Shown: positions 8,707 through 16,804 of the stretch, one piece after another
How the letters are laid out: the number at the start of each line of letters is the position of its first letter
Numbering within the stretch: position 1 is the stretch's first letter
NCBI RefSeq assembly: GCF_024281035.1
Contig: NZ_JAMXLH010000032.1
Location: 94,764 to 158,763 of the forward strand
DNA: 64,000 bases
DNA from: Paraburkholderia sp.
Lineage (GTDB): Bacteria > Pseudomonadota > Gammaproteobacteria > Burkholderiales > Burkholderiaceae
Direction of reading: 5' to 3'
Translations under genes and position numbers: made by a program
Notes under the pieces: generated by a model
Told to the model about the DNA's origin: nothing
Databases searched by the model: none
The model's input: only the letters and a program-made list of their open reading frames with translations

Positions 8707-8729
8707 GCCGTTTCAAAACGGCCCTTTTT
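8707..8729 (+). terminator. rho-independent terminator
   Basis: A 6-bp stem GCCGTT / AACGGC with loop TCAA is followed by CCTTTTTAA. It would end the transcript carrying the small ORF at 8337-8552. It lies only 35 bases before the next small ORF. Confidence 0.65.
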
Positions 8730-8763
8730 AACCGTATTACGCTGCCGTTAAAAATCCCAAAAC

Positions 8764-8928
8764 ATGAAAGCCGCATTCAAGCCTGTTCTCCGTTTGTCCG
8801 CCCTTATTTGCTGTGCTGCCATGCTCGCGCCGATCGCCGCGTTCGCGTCGCCGGCTCACGTTGCCTGCCACGTCGAGCATCACAATCATCATCCCGTGCG
8901 CGTTTGCCATCGTCTTCACCATCGTTGA
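8764..8928 (+). CDS. 54-residue secreted His-rich peptide
   Basis: MKAAFKPVLRLSALICCAAM and the following LAPIAAFASPA form a clear Sec signal peptide, cleaved probably after AFA. The mature part of about 25 residues carries the pattern HVxCHVEHHNHHPVRVCHRLHHR, with nine His and two Cys. That suggests metal (Zn, Cu or Ni) binding in the periplasm or outside the cell. A strong terminator follows 22 bases after the stop and another precedes the gene, so it is a single-gene unit. No strong Shine-Dalgarno is visible. Short His-rich proteins of this sort occur in Burkholderia, with unknown function. Confidence 0.6.
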   Translation: MKAAFKPVLRLSALICCAAMLAPIAAFASPAHVACHVEHHNHHPVRVCHRLHHR

Positions 8929-8950
8929 ACGCAGGGTGCGACACCGCAAC

Positions 8951-8975
8951 GCCGCGCGTATGCGCGGCATTTTTG
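8951..8975 (+). terminator. rho-independent terminator
   Basis: A perfect 7-bp stem GCCGCGC / GCGCGGC with loop GTAT is followed by ATTTTTGTTT. It is placed right after the His-rich peptide gene. Confidence 0.8.
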
Positions 8976-9176
8976 TTTGCTTCACGTTAATCAGGAATCC
9001 GTATATACAAGCACCACGCCAACGCGATGCCCGGTAGCGGATCGGCTGTGCGTGCGCGCGTGGCTACGGCTGTTGGAGGCGGCGCTGAAAGCGGGTGAAC
9101 TGGTGAGAATCAGATGGACGGTGTGCGGCAAGTGGCACACCGTCCAGCGGGATGGTTGTTATCGACTGTTGCGGAC

Positions 9177-9950
9177 TCAATTACCGCTGCCGGGTTGCCG
9201 GTTTCTGCCGCCGCCAGACGAACGGTTGCCGCCGCCAGCATCAGGCGGGCGTCTGCCACCGCCCTGGCCCTGCGGGCGTCCGCCGCCCTGACCAGCTTGC
9301 GCACCGGGCGGGCGACCTCCGCCGCCTGCGCCGGGAGGCCGTCCAGGGCCGGGTGCCTGCGCGCCGGGTCCCTGCCCGCCGGGCGGCCTGCCTGCGCCGG
9401 GCGGGCGGCCCCCGCCTGGCGGCCTGCCGCCACCGGGTGGACGGGCGTTGTTTCCGGGCCCGCCGCCTTGAGGCGGCCGCCCGCCAACGCCGGGCGGCCG
9501 GTGCGGCGGCCGGATGGGAGGCGGCCTGACCGGCCGCGGCGGCGGACGACGCATCCAGTACGCCTGGTTGCGGAACCAGGGCCGGTCGCGATAGAAGTTG
9601 CCCCAATACGCACCGAGCGAAAACGTCACGATCGGCAGGCCGATCGTGGGGCCGTAGCTCATGACCGGGACGGGTCTGCCCTGGAACGTGTAATTCAGGA
9701 AGCCGCCCCAGACCCAGCCGCGCAGGCCAGATAGGCTGACGTCGCACCAGCTGAAGCCCGCGAGGCATCCCCACACCGAAACCGGGACGCCGCCCGGCAC
9801 TTGCGCGACGATCGGATAATCGCCGGCTGGTCCGGCGAATAGATTCACAGTCGTGTTGGTGAACGCCGGAGTCTGGGCGGCGGCCGGCGGCGAAGCGATG
9901 AAACTTCCGGCCAGACCGGCGAGTACCGCACCGACGAGCTGCTTGCGCAT
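9177..9950 (-). CDS. secreted SH3-like domain protein with Pro/Gly-rich tail
   Basis: A 257-residue protein with a signal peptide (MRKQLVGAVLAGLAGSFIAS..., cleavage near AAAQ). A bacterial SH3-type segment follows at about residues 30-90 (NLFAGPAGDYPIVAQVPGGVPVSVWGCL ... GLRGWVWGGFL). The C-terminal 120 residues are low-complexity RPPGG / GGGRPP repeats, probably disordered. Bacterial SH3 domains of this kind often bind cell-wall peptides. GGAGG lies upstream of ATG 9950. The GC-rich repeat tail is prone to slippage, so its length may vary among strains. It is monocistronic. Confidence 0.8.
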   Translation of the reverse strand: MRKQLVGAVLAGLAGSFIASPPAAAQTPAFTNTTVNLFAGPAGDYPIVAQVPGGVPVSVWGCLAGFSWCDVSLSGLRGWVWGGFLNYTFQGRPVPVMSYGPTIGLPIVTFSLGAYWGNFYRDRPWFRNQAYWMRRPPPRPVRPPPIRPPHRPPGVGGRPPQGGGPGNNARPPGGGRPPGGGRPPGAGRPPGGQGPGAQAPGPGRPPGAGGGGRPPGAQAGQGGGRPQGQGGGRRPPDAGGGNRSSGGGRNRQPGSGN

Positions 9951-10074
9951 CGCAGTTCCTCCTTGAAGGGAGATCGCCCGACGATCGTTGTGCGATCTGT
10001 CACTACGGTAGCAGATAAGCCAGTTTGGGCGCCGTCACGCGTGTAACGGGGTATTTCGCGCAGCTTTTGCGTCG

Positions 10075-11088
10075 CTATTTGCGTTTGATTTTCTTCAGCA
10101 GATAGTCGCGCAGCAGGATCGCGTGGTTGTGCTCGACATCGCGCGTGCCATAGAGCAGGGCGATCGGCCCTTTCGCGCACGCGTCGGCGAGCGGCTGCCA
10201 CGCGTCGGGATTCGCGTCGAGTTCGGCAAGGTAACGCTTGCTGAACTCGTCCCATTGCGAAAGATTCTGGTGATACCACTGACGCAGCGGCGTGCTGGGC
10301 GCAACGTCCTTGAGCCATTCGACGTGCCCGAGCGCTTCCTTGCGGATGCCGCGCGGCCACAGGCGGTCGATGAGGAAACACGCGTGATCGCCGGTGGGCG
10401 GCGCTTCGTAGACGCGCTGAATGTCGATGGTCGGCTTGGTCATCGTTGTATCTCCATTCTGCGGTTGCGGCGCTAGCGGGTGCGCGGCAGCCAGCGTTGC
10501 CGCGACGCGCTCGCGCAGTGCGGGCAGCACATCGTGCTCGAACCACGCATGGCGTGCGAACCAGGGTTGATTGCGCGGCGACGGATGGGGCAGCGGCACA
10601 AAGGCGGGAGCGTACTCGCGCCACGCCTCGACGGTTTCGGTGAGCGTTGCCTTGCGCCGGTCACCCAGAAAATAGCGCTGCGCGTATTGCCCGATCAGCA
10701 GCGTGAGCTGCACGTCCGGCAGTTGCGCGAGCAAGCGTGCGTGCCAGCGCGGCGCGCACTCGGGACGCGGCGGATTGTCGCCGCCCGCGCCGCGGCCCGG
10801 ATAGCAGAAACCCATCGGCACGATGGCGACTTTCGAGGCGTCGTAAAAGGTCTCGCGATCGATGCCGAGCCATGTGCGCAGGCGCTCGCCGCTCGCGTCG
10901 TCCCACGGAACGCCCGATGCGTGCACCTTCGTGCCGGGCGCCTGCCCCACGATCAGTAAACGCGCGCCCGCACCGGCCTGGAGCACGGGGCGAGGGCCGA
11001 GCGGCAGCGCGTCGGCGCACACGGTACAGGCGCGGATTTCAGCGAGCAAACGCGAAAGCGGGTGGGAAGGCGAGCGGGTGGAAGGCAC
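10075..11088 (-). CDS. uracil-DNA glycosylase family protein fused to DUF488
   Basis: One uninterrupted frame joins two domains. The N-terminal 210 residues are a family 4/5-like uracil-DNA glycosylase: two Cys (RACTVCADAL), the LLIVGQAPGTKV active-site motif and a PLPHPSPRNQPW motif carrying the catalytic His region. The C-terminal 122 residues are a DUF488 domain (RVYEAPPTGDHACFLIDRLWPRG ... LLYGTRD.EHNHA). The joint carries its own ribosome site and ATG at 10443, so DUF488 may also be made alone. The start is uncertain: GTG 11088 is taken; TTG 11151 is possible. Both domains are usually separate proteins. Confidence 0.8.
   Translation of the reverse strand: MPSTRSPSHPLSRLLAEIRACTVCADALPLGPRPVLQAGAGARLLIVGQAPGTKVHASGVPWDDASGERLRTWLGIDRETFYDASKVAIVPMGFCYPGRGAGGDNPPRPECAPRWHARLLAQLPDVQLTLLIGQYAQRYFLGDRRKATLTETVEAWREYAPAFVPLPHPSPRNQPWFARHAWFEHDVLPALRERVAATLAAAHPLAPQPQNGDTTMTKPTIDIQRVYEAPPTGDHACFLIDRLWPRGIRKEALGHVEWLKDVAPSTPLRQWYHQNLSQWDEFSKRYLAELDANPDAWQPLADACAKGPIALLYGTRDVEHNHAILLRDYLLKKIKRK
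10441..10455 (-). promoter_or_regulatory. internal ribosome site and ATG for the DUF488 part
   Basis: Read on the minus strand, GGAGA stands seven bases before ATG (10443-10441), inside the uracil-glycosylase/DUF488 frame. The residues there (PQPQNGDTT before MTKPTIDIQRVYEA) look like former untranslated spacer. The site suggests two genes whose intervening stop was lost. Confidence 0.6.
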
Positions 11089-11149
11089 GGTGGGCGGGCG
11101 GGGATTGCCGATGCAAGGAATGGTTTCGAGTCTACCAAAGGTGCAAAAC

Positions 11150-11214
11150 AAGGTAGCAAGCGAGGGTACCAGGCGAAGGTAGCAGGCGAAGGTAGCAGGC
11201 GAAGGTAGCAGGCG
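11150..11214. repeat. five tandem 13-bp units
   Basis: The unit AAGGTAGCAGGCG occurs three times exactly (11176-11214), preceded by two diverged copies (11150-11175). The array lies between the divergent glycosylase and patatin genes, within the likely promoter zone of both. It could be a variable-number tandem repeat. Confidence 0.9.
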
Positions 11215-11305
11215 AAGGCACCACGCCGCGGCGGCATCACACCTGTGCGAGCCGCTTGCGCCTTTTCCTGTACCCTCGTGAAGGTCGCGTTTTCACGGAG
11301 CCGCC

Positions 11306-12364
11306 ATGCCCGCAGGAACAGAAACGACACACAGCACGACCCGCACCGAACCTTTGCCCGTCGATCTCGCGCTGCAAGGCGGCGGTTCGCACGGCGCCTA
11401 TACGTGGGGCGTGCTCGACCGTTTGCTCGAAGAACCGTGGCTTCAGATCGAGGGCATTTCGGGCACGTCGGCGGGTGCAATGAACGCCGCGGTGCTCGCA
11501 AGCGGTCACGCGAAAGACGGCGTGCCGGGCGCGCGCGCGGCGCTCGAACGCTTCTGGCGCCGCGTGGCCGACGCCGCGCGTTTCAGCCCGTTCCGGCGCG
11601 GCTTTGTCGATATGATGCTCGGGCGCTGGACGCTCGATCATTCGCCGGTCTATCTGGCGTTCGACATGATGGCGCGCGTCATTTCACCGTATGACATGAA
11701 CCCCGCGAGCATCAATCCGCTGCGCACGATCCTTGCGGACACAATCGATTTCGACGCGCTGCGCAACTCGCGCATCAAGCTCTTCGTCACGGCGACGCGC
11801 GTGCGCAACGGCCAGGCGCGGGTATTTCGCAACGCCGATCTCACGGCCGACGCGCTGCTCGCATCGGCGTGTCTGCCAACGCTGTTCCGCGCTGTCGAGA
11901 TCGACGGCGAAGCGTACTGGGACGGCGGCTACGCGGGTAACCCCACGATCACGCCGCTCGTGCGCGAGACCGATTCGGTCGACACGATCCTCGTGCAGGT
12001 CAATCCCGTGGAGCGGCCGGGCACGCCGCGTTCGGCGCGCGAAATCATCAACCGCCTGAATGAAATCGCGTTCAATTCGCCGCTGCTCAAAGAACTGCGC
12101 ATGATCGCGCTGCTGCATCAGGTGGCCGACCCGGGCAACAGCGAAGGCCATCGCTGGGCGACGATGCGCGTGCACCGCATTCACAGCGACAAGCTCGTCA
12201 CGCTCGGCACGTCGTCGAAGCTCAACGCCGAATGGTCATTCCTGACCATGTTGCGCGACGAAGGCCGGCAAGCCGCCGACGCCTTTCTCGCGACGCACGG
12301 CGCGAGCGTCGGCGTGACGTCGTCGTTCGATTTCGGCGCGCTGCTCGACGGGGTGCTGCAATGA
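11306..12364 (+). CDS. patatin-like phospholipase
   Basis: A 352-residue patatin-fold hydrolase with the oxyanion loop LQGGGSHGAYTWG, the nucleophile elbow GTSAG (Ser55) and the Asp of WDGGYAGNP (Asp206), that is, the complete Ser-Asp dyad. No signal peptide is seen, so it is probably cytoplasmic or peripheral to the membrane. The expected activity is lipid acyl hydrolysis. Its stop overlaps the start of the GntP permease (ATGA), so the two are co-translated, which is an unusual pairing. The start ATG 11306 has only a weak GGAG upstream. Confidence 0.9.
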   Translation: MPAGTETTHSTTRTEPLPVDLALQGGGSHGAYTWGVLDRLLEEPWLQIEGISGTSAGAMNAAVLASGHAKDGVPGARAALERFWRRVADAARFSPFRRGFVDMMLGRWTLDHSPVYLAFDMMARVISPYDMNPASINPLRTILADTIDFDALRNSRIKLFVTATRVRNGQARVFRNADLTADALLASACLPTLFRAVEIDGEAYWDGGYAGNPTITPLVRETDSVDTILVQVNPVERPGTPRSAREIINRLNEIAFNSPLLKELRMIALLHQVADPGNSEGHRWATMRVHRIHSDKLVTLGTSSKLNAEWSFLTMLRDEGRQAADAFLATHGASVGVTSSFDFGALLDGVLQ

Positions 12365-13848
12365 GCGCGGGCACGCTCGCGGTGGGGCTCGCTGGCATGC
12401 TCGCGAGCCTTGCGCTGCTCATCTGGCTCGCGTATCGCGGCTGGAGCGTGCTGCTGCTCGCACCGCTCTGCGCGATGCTTGCCGCGCTCATTTCGGGGCA
12501 ACCGGTGCTCGCGCACTGGACGCAGACTTTCATGGGCAGCACGGGCCGGTTTCTCGCCCAATTCTTTCCGCTTTTTCTGCTCGGCTCGCTGTTCGGCAAG
12601 CTCATGGAAGACAGCGGCTCGGTCGACGCCGTCGCGCAGTTCATGATCGACAAGCTCGGCTCGCGCCATGCGCTGGTCGCCGTCGTGCTGGGCGGCGCAC
12701 TCGTCACGTATGGCGGCGTCAGCCTCTTCGTCGCGTTCTTCGTGCTCGCGCCGATGGCGCAGGCGCTGTTTCGCTCGGCCAATCTGCCGCGCCGTCTGAT
12801 GCCCGCCGCGATCATGCTCGGCACGGCAACCTTCACGATGTCCGCGTTGCCGGGCACGCCCGCGCTGCAAAATGCGATTCCGATGCCGTTCTTCGGCACC
12901 ACGCCGTTTGCCGCGCCGGGGCTCGGCGTGATTGCGAGCATCGTGATGGCGGGCTTCGGGCTCTGGTGGCTTTCGCGCGTGGCCGCTTCGGCGCGCCGCA
13001 ACGGCGAGGGTTTCGTCGAACCGGAGAACAGCGCTGCAAAGGGGCAGGAGGACGGCACGTCCGCGCTCGTGCGCGAACGCGCGAGCGTCGCGCAGACGTT
13101 CGACCCGGCTGAAATCGGCGGCGCCGAGCCGTCGAAGGAAGCCGGTCCACCGCCGCCGTGGGTTGCGCTCACGCCGCTCGCGGTGGTCGTGGGCATGAAC
13201 TTCGTGATGAATGTCGTGGTGTTTCCGCGCATCGACGCGTCGTATCTCGCCGAGCCGCGCTGGGGTGCGACGACGCTCTCCGCCGTGGTGGGCGTGTGGG
13301 GCGTGTCGGTGGCGCTCGCACTCGGCATCGTCGTGCTCGTCGCGCTGAACCGGCAGCGCCTCGGCGCGCTGCGCGAAAGCGTCGACGCCGGTGCGAATGC
13401 GTCGGTGCTGCCGGTATTGAGCGTCGGCAGTCTCGTCGGCTACGGCGCGGTGATCGCCGCGCTTCCCGCGTTCGAGGCGGTGCGCGACTGGGTGCTCGGC
13501 ATCGGCGGCGGCCCGCTCGTGTCGCTCGCCGTCGCGACCAACCTGCTCGCCGGGCTGACCGGTTCGGCGTCGGGCGGCCTGACCATCGCGCTCGATGCGC
13601 TCGGCGATACTTACATGCAACTCGCGGCTCAACATCATATCGATCCGGCGCTGCTGCACCGTGTTGCGGTCATGTCGTCGGGTACGCTCGACAGCCTGCC
13701 GCACAACGGCGCGGTCGTCACGCTGCTCGCTGTCTGCGGCTCGACACACCGCGAAAGCTACCGCGATCTCGTGGTGGTCAGCATCCTCGGCGCGTTGCTC
13801 GCGCTTGCGGTCGTCATCGTGCTGGGGACGCTGTTCGGCAGCTTCTGA
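12361..13848 (+). CDS. GntP-family permease
   Basis: A 495-residue integral membrane protein with about 12-14 hydrophobic segments and the GntP-type features SLFGKLMEDSGS, GGVSLFVAFFVLAPMA and ALPGTPALQNAIP. GntP-family proteins are proton symporters for gluconate and related hydroxy or oxo acids; the substrate here is not clear. A hydrophilic loop at about residues 210-260 carries many Glu, Ser and Ala and is cytoplasmic by the charge rule. ATG 12361 overlaps the patatin stop, which decides the start over the longer open frame from 12232. Confidence 0.87.
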   Translation: MSAGTLAVGLAGMLASLALLIWLAYRGWSVLLLAPLCAMLAALISGQPVLAHWTQTFMGSTGRFLAQFFPLFLLGSLFGKLMEDSGSVDAVAQFMIDKLGSRHALVAVVLGGALVTYGGVSLFVAFFVLAPMAQALFRSANLPRRLMPAAIMLGTATFTMSALPGTPALQNAIPMPFFGTTPFAAPGLGVIASIVMAGFGLWWLSRVAASARRNGEGFVEPENSAAKGQEDGTSALVRERASVAQTFDPAEIGGAEPSKEAGPPPPWVALTPLAVVVGMNFVMNVVVFPRIDASYLAEPRWGATTLSAVVGVWGVSVALALGIVVLVALNRQRLGALRESVDAGANASVLPVLSVGSLVGYGAVIAALPAFEAVRDWVLGIGGGPLVSLAVATNLLAGLTGSASGGLTIALDALGDTYMQLAAQHHIDPALLHRVAVMSSGTLDSLPHNGAVVTLLAVCGSTHRESYRDLVVVSILGALLALAVVIVLGTLFGSF

Positions 13849-14069
13849 CGCTGCGGGGCCGTCGCGCCGCTTCCCCGGGCTGAGCCCGCCGAACGCGCGT
13901 AGACTCCCACGAAGCAGCAATATCGAATGGCCGGGGCACGCTTTTTGCGTTACCGGTGAGCACCTCGCGTGCCTCGCGCACCTCGGCGGTGCGGTGCATG
14001 ACGTGCGGCAAATCCGAGCGCGATGCGACAAGCGTGCCGCGACGGGCTGGCGCGTCGCAAGGAGGCTTC

Positions 14070-15614
14070 ATGAAATTGCTTGCTGTCCATCCGAGCGGCC
14101 TGATGTACACGCGCGTATTCCTGCGGCTGGAACCGCTGGGGCTCGAATCGGTTGCCGGGGCCGCGCGCGAAGCGGGCCACGACGTGCGGCTGCTGGATCT
14201 GCAGGTCGAAACGCACGCCGATCTGATGCGCGTCGTGCGTACCTGGCGGCCCGAGGCGCTGTGCTTCTCCGGCAACTATCTGGCGAACATTCCCGAGATC
14301 GTCGACCTCGCGCGAGCCGTCAAGGCGGCGCTGCCGTCGTGCTTCGTCTTCGTGGGCGGCCATAGCGTCTCGTTTACCGCGCACGATCTGCTGCGTCACG
14401 CCGAAGGCGATATCGACTGCGTGGTGCGCGGCGAGGGCGAGGCCTCGATTGCCGCGCTGCTCGACGCCGTCGCGCACGGCGGCGATCTGCTCGCGGTGCC
14501 GGGCGTCGTGACGCTGCGCGGCGTTGGGCCGCCGCCGGGCTTTGTCGAGCATCTCGATGCCGTGCGTCCCGCGCGCGACCTCCTGCGGCATCGCCGAAAG
14601 TATTTCATCGGTACGCTGGATCCGTGCGCGTCCATCGAATTTGCGCGTGGCTGCCCGTGGGATTGCACGTTCTGCAGCGCGTGGACGTTCTATGGCCGCA
14701 GCTATCGCACACGCAGCCCGGAAGTCGTCGTCGAGGATCTCGCCGCGCTGCGCGAGCCGGGTGTATTCATTGTCGACGACGTGGCTTTTGTGCACGCCGA
14801 CCACGGCATGGCCATCGCCGAAGCGATCCGGCGGCGCGGCATCGACAAACACTATTACCTGGAGACGCGCGGCGACGTTCTGCTGCGCAACAAGGAGGTG
14901 TTCCGGTTTTGGCGCACGCTCGGCCTCAATTACATGTTCCTCGGCCTCGAAGCTATCGATGAGGAGGGGCTCAAGGCGTTTCGCAAACGCGTCAGCCTCG
15001 ACCGCAATTTCGAGGCGCTGGAATTCGCGCGCTCGCTCGGCATCTCCGTCGCGGTCAATCTGATCGCCGATCCCGACTGGGACCGCGATCGCTTCGAGAC
15101 GATTCGCAAGTGGTGTCTGGAAATTCCCGAAATCGTCAATATCAGCGTCAATACGCCGTACCCGGGCACCGAGAACTGGCAACGCGAATCGCGCCCGCTC
15201 ACGAGTCTCGATTACCGGCTTTACGACATCCAGCACGCCGTGGTGCCGACGAAACTCCCGCTGCCCGAGTTCTACGCGGAACTGGTGCGCACGCAACAGG
15301 TGCTGAACCGCAAGCATCTTGGCTGGGTGGCGCTGCGCCGCGCGTCTCGCCAGGCGGCGCGCCTTCTGCTGCACGGCCAGACCAACTTCGTGCGCATGCT
15401 CTGGCGGTTCAATTCGGTATTCGACCCCAACCTGCAGCTGGCCGATCACGCGCGCACGGTGCGCTACGCAATGACACCGCCGCCGCGGATATCCGGCGAA
15501 TCGCATATCGATATGAAAACGATCTACATTCACGGCCCGGCCGGACGCAAGGGCCGCAAGATCGACGACGCCACCGAAAAGTTCGTCGACGAGACGCGCA
15601 CGGGCACCGAGTGA
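14070..15614 (+). CDS. hpnR: hopanoid C-3 methylase (B12-binding radical SAM)
   Basis: A 514-residue protein with an N-terminal cobalamin-binding domain (residues 1-150) and a radical SAM domain with the 4Fe-4S motif CPWDCTFC (CX3CX2C) inside ARGCPWDCTFCSAWTFYGRSYR, a stretch typical of HpnR. HpnR adds a methyl group at C-3 of hopanoids using SAM and methylcobalamin, on membrane lipids. GGAGG precedes ATG 14070 by five bases. No other hopanoid gene (shc, hpnC-H) is in the window, so it stands alone. A different B12-radical SAM methylase is possible but less likely. Confidence 0.82.
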   Translation: MKLLAVHPSGLMYTRVFLRLEPLGLESVAGAAREAGHDVRLLDLQVETHADLMRVVRTWRPEALCFSGNYLANIPEIVDLARAVKAALPSCFVFVGGHSVSFTAHDLLRHAEGDIDCVVRGEGEASIAALLDAVAHGGDLLAVPGVVTLRGVGPPPGFVEHLDAVRPARDLLRHRRKYFIGTLDPCASIEFARGCPWDCTFCSAWTFYGRSYRTRSPEVVVEDLAALREPGVFIVDDVAFVHADHGMAIAEAIRRRGIDKHYYLETRGDVLLRNKEVFRFWRTLGLNYMFLGLEAIDEEGLKAFRKRVSLDRNFEALEFARSLGISVAVNLIADPDWDRDRFETIRKWCLEIPEIVNISVNTPYPGTENWQRESRPLTSLDYRLYDIQHAVVPTKLPLPEFYAELVRTQQVLNRKHLGWVALRRASRQAARLLLHGQTNFVRMLWRFNSVFDPNLQLADHARTVRYAMTPPPRISGESHIDMKTIYIHGPAGRKGRKIDDATEKFVDETRTGTE

Positions 15615-15768
15615 GCCTGGCGGACGCCCGGAAAATGCCCAAACGGGGGACGTGTCTTCTTGTCTGCGCCGCGCGATGATGCCGGTCTGACGCGCGGGTT
15701 TTCCGGCTGCCTGGACGCCGGCGCGATTCCAGTCCACTATTGCGCGTGCGCAACAAGACGAAAAACAT

Positions 15769-16668
15769 ATGGAATTCCGGCAACTACGCTACTTTCTCGC
15801 GGTCGCGGAGCATCTGCATTTCAGCTCGGCCGCAAGATCGCTCGGTATCGCCCAGCCGCCGCTCAGCCAGCAGATTCTCAAGCTCGAAGCCGAGATCGGC
15901 ACGCGGCTGTTCGTGCGGCATTCGCGCCACGTCGAATTGACCGAGGCGGGGCGGCTCTTTCGCGAGCGTGCGCGCCGTATCGTCGAAGAAGCCGAACTCG
16001 CGCTGGCCGAAGCGCAGAACGCCGGGCGCGGCGAGACGGGGCGGCTCAGTCTCGGCTTTGCCGGGTCGACGGTGTTTCACCCCCTTGTCGCAGCCGCGCT
16101 CCAGCGCTTTCGCAGTGCCTGGCCGGGCGTTGCGATCGGTTGCGAGGAAAGCAATAGTTCGGTGCTGCTGGAACGCGTGGGCGAAGCGCGCGTGGATGCG
16201 GCCTTCGTGCGCCTGCCGCTCGACTGCCGCGGGCTCGCTACCCAGCCGCTCGTCGAAGAGGACGTGCTCGCCGTGCTGCCGCCGCGGCATCGCTTTGCGC
16301 GACGGCGCAGCCTGGATCTCGCCGATCTCGCGGGCGACCCGCTCATTCTTTTCCCGCGCCCGATCGGGCCGGATCTGCACGATTCGATTATCAGCGCGTG
16401 CCATGAGGCCGGTTTCCATCCAGTCATCAGCATGGAGTCGCCGCAGATTTCCTCGGCCGTCAACATGGCGGCGGCGGGCTTCGGTGTGACGCTGATTCCT
16501 TCGTCGATGCGGCAGATTCAGGCGAAGGGCGTGACTTATCACGCTCTCAGGGGCGGCGCGCTGCATACGACGATCGCGCTCGTGTACCGGCCACAGGACC
16601 GGGCGCCCGCGGTGCAGAATTTCATCGGGATCGCGCGCGATATCGCACGGCATCCGCAGCAGATTTGA
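15769..16668 (+). CDS. LysR-family transcriptional regulator
   Basis: A 299-residue LysR protein. It has an N-terminal winged helix (MEFRQLRYFLAVAEHLHFSSAARSLGIAQPPLSQQI), a linker helix and a two-lobed effector domain. The sequence resembles the BenM/CatR-type subgroup. It lies 136 bases before the D-lactate dehydrogenase gene on the same strand, so it may control that gene, though LysR regulators are more often divergent from their targets. The effector is unknown. Confidence 0.92.
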   Translation: MEFRQLRYFLAVAEHLHFSSAARSLGIAQPPLSQQILKLEAEIGTRLFVRHSRHVELTEAGRLFRERARRIVEEAELALAEAQNAGRGETGRLSLGFAGSTVFHPLVAAALQRFRSAWPGVAIGCEESNSSVLLERVGEARVDAAFVRLPLDCRGLATQPLVEEDVLAVLPPRHRFARRRSLDLADLAGDPLILFPRPIGPDLHDSIISACHEAGFHPVISMESPQISSAVNMAAAGFGVTLIPSSMRQIQAKGVTYHALRGGALHTTIALVYRPQDRAPAVQNFIGIARDIARHPQQI

Positions 16669-16804
16669 CCCCTGACGATTGATAGGATTTTCGTCTTGAT
16701 TGCGGCGTTTTGCGATATTGGACGGATTCATTGGGTCGGCCTATCCTTGCGCAAAATTTGCCGGTCCCGCCGGCACCTTAATATTTCGTGCAGGAGACGC
16801 CTAC

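Noticed and set aside
12181..14031. 616-codon antisense frame over patatin and GntP
   Set aside because: It is His/Arg-rich, has no domain, and is complementary to two clear genes; a typical GC-rich shadow.
13950..15737. 595-codon antisense frame over hpnR
   Set aside because: It is the mirror of hpnR codon use and has no recognisable motif.
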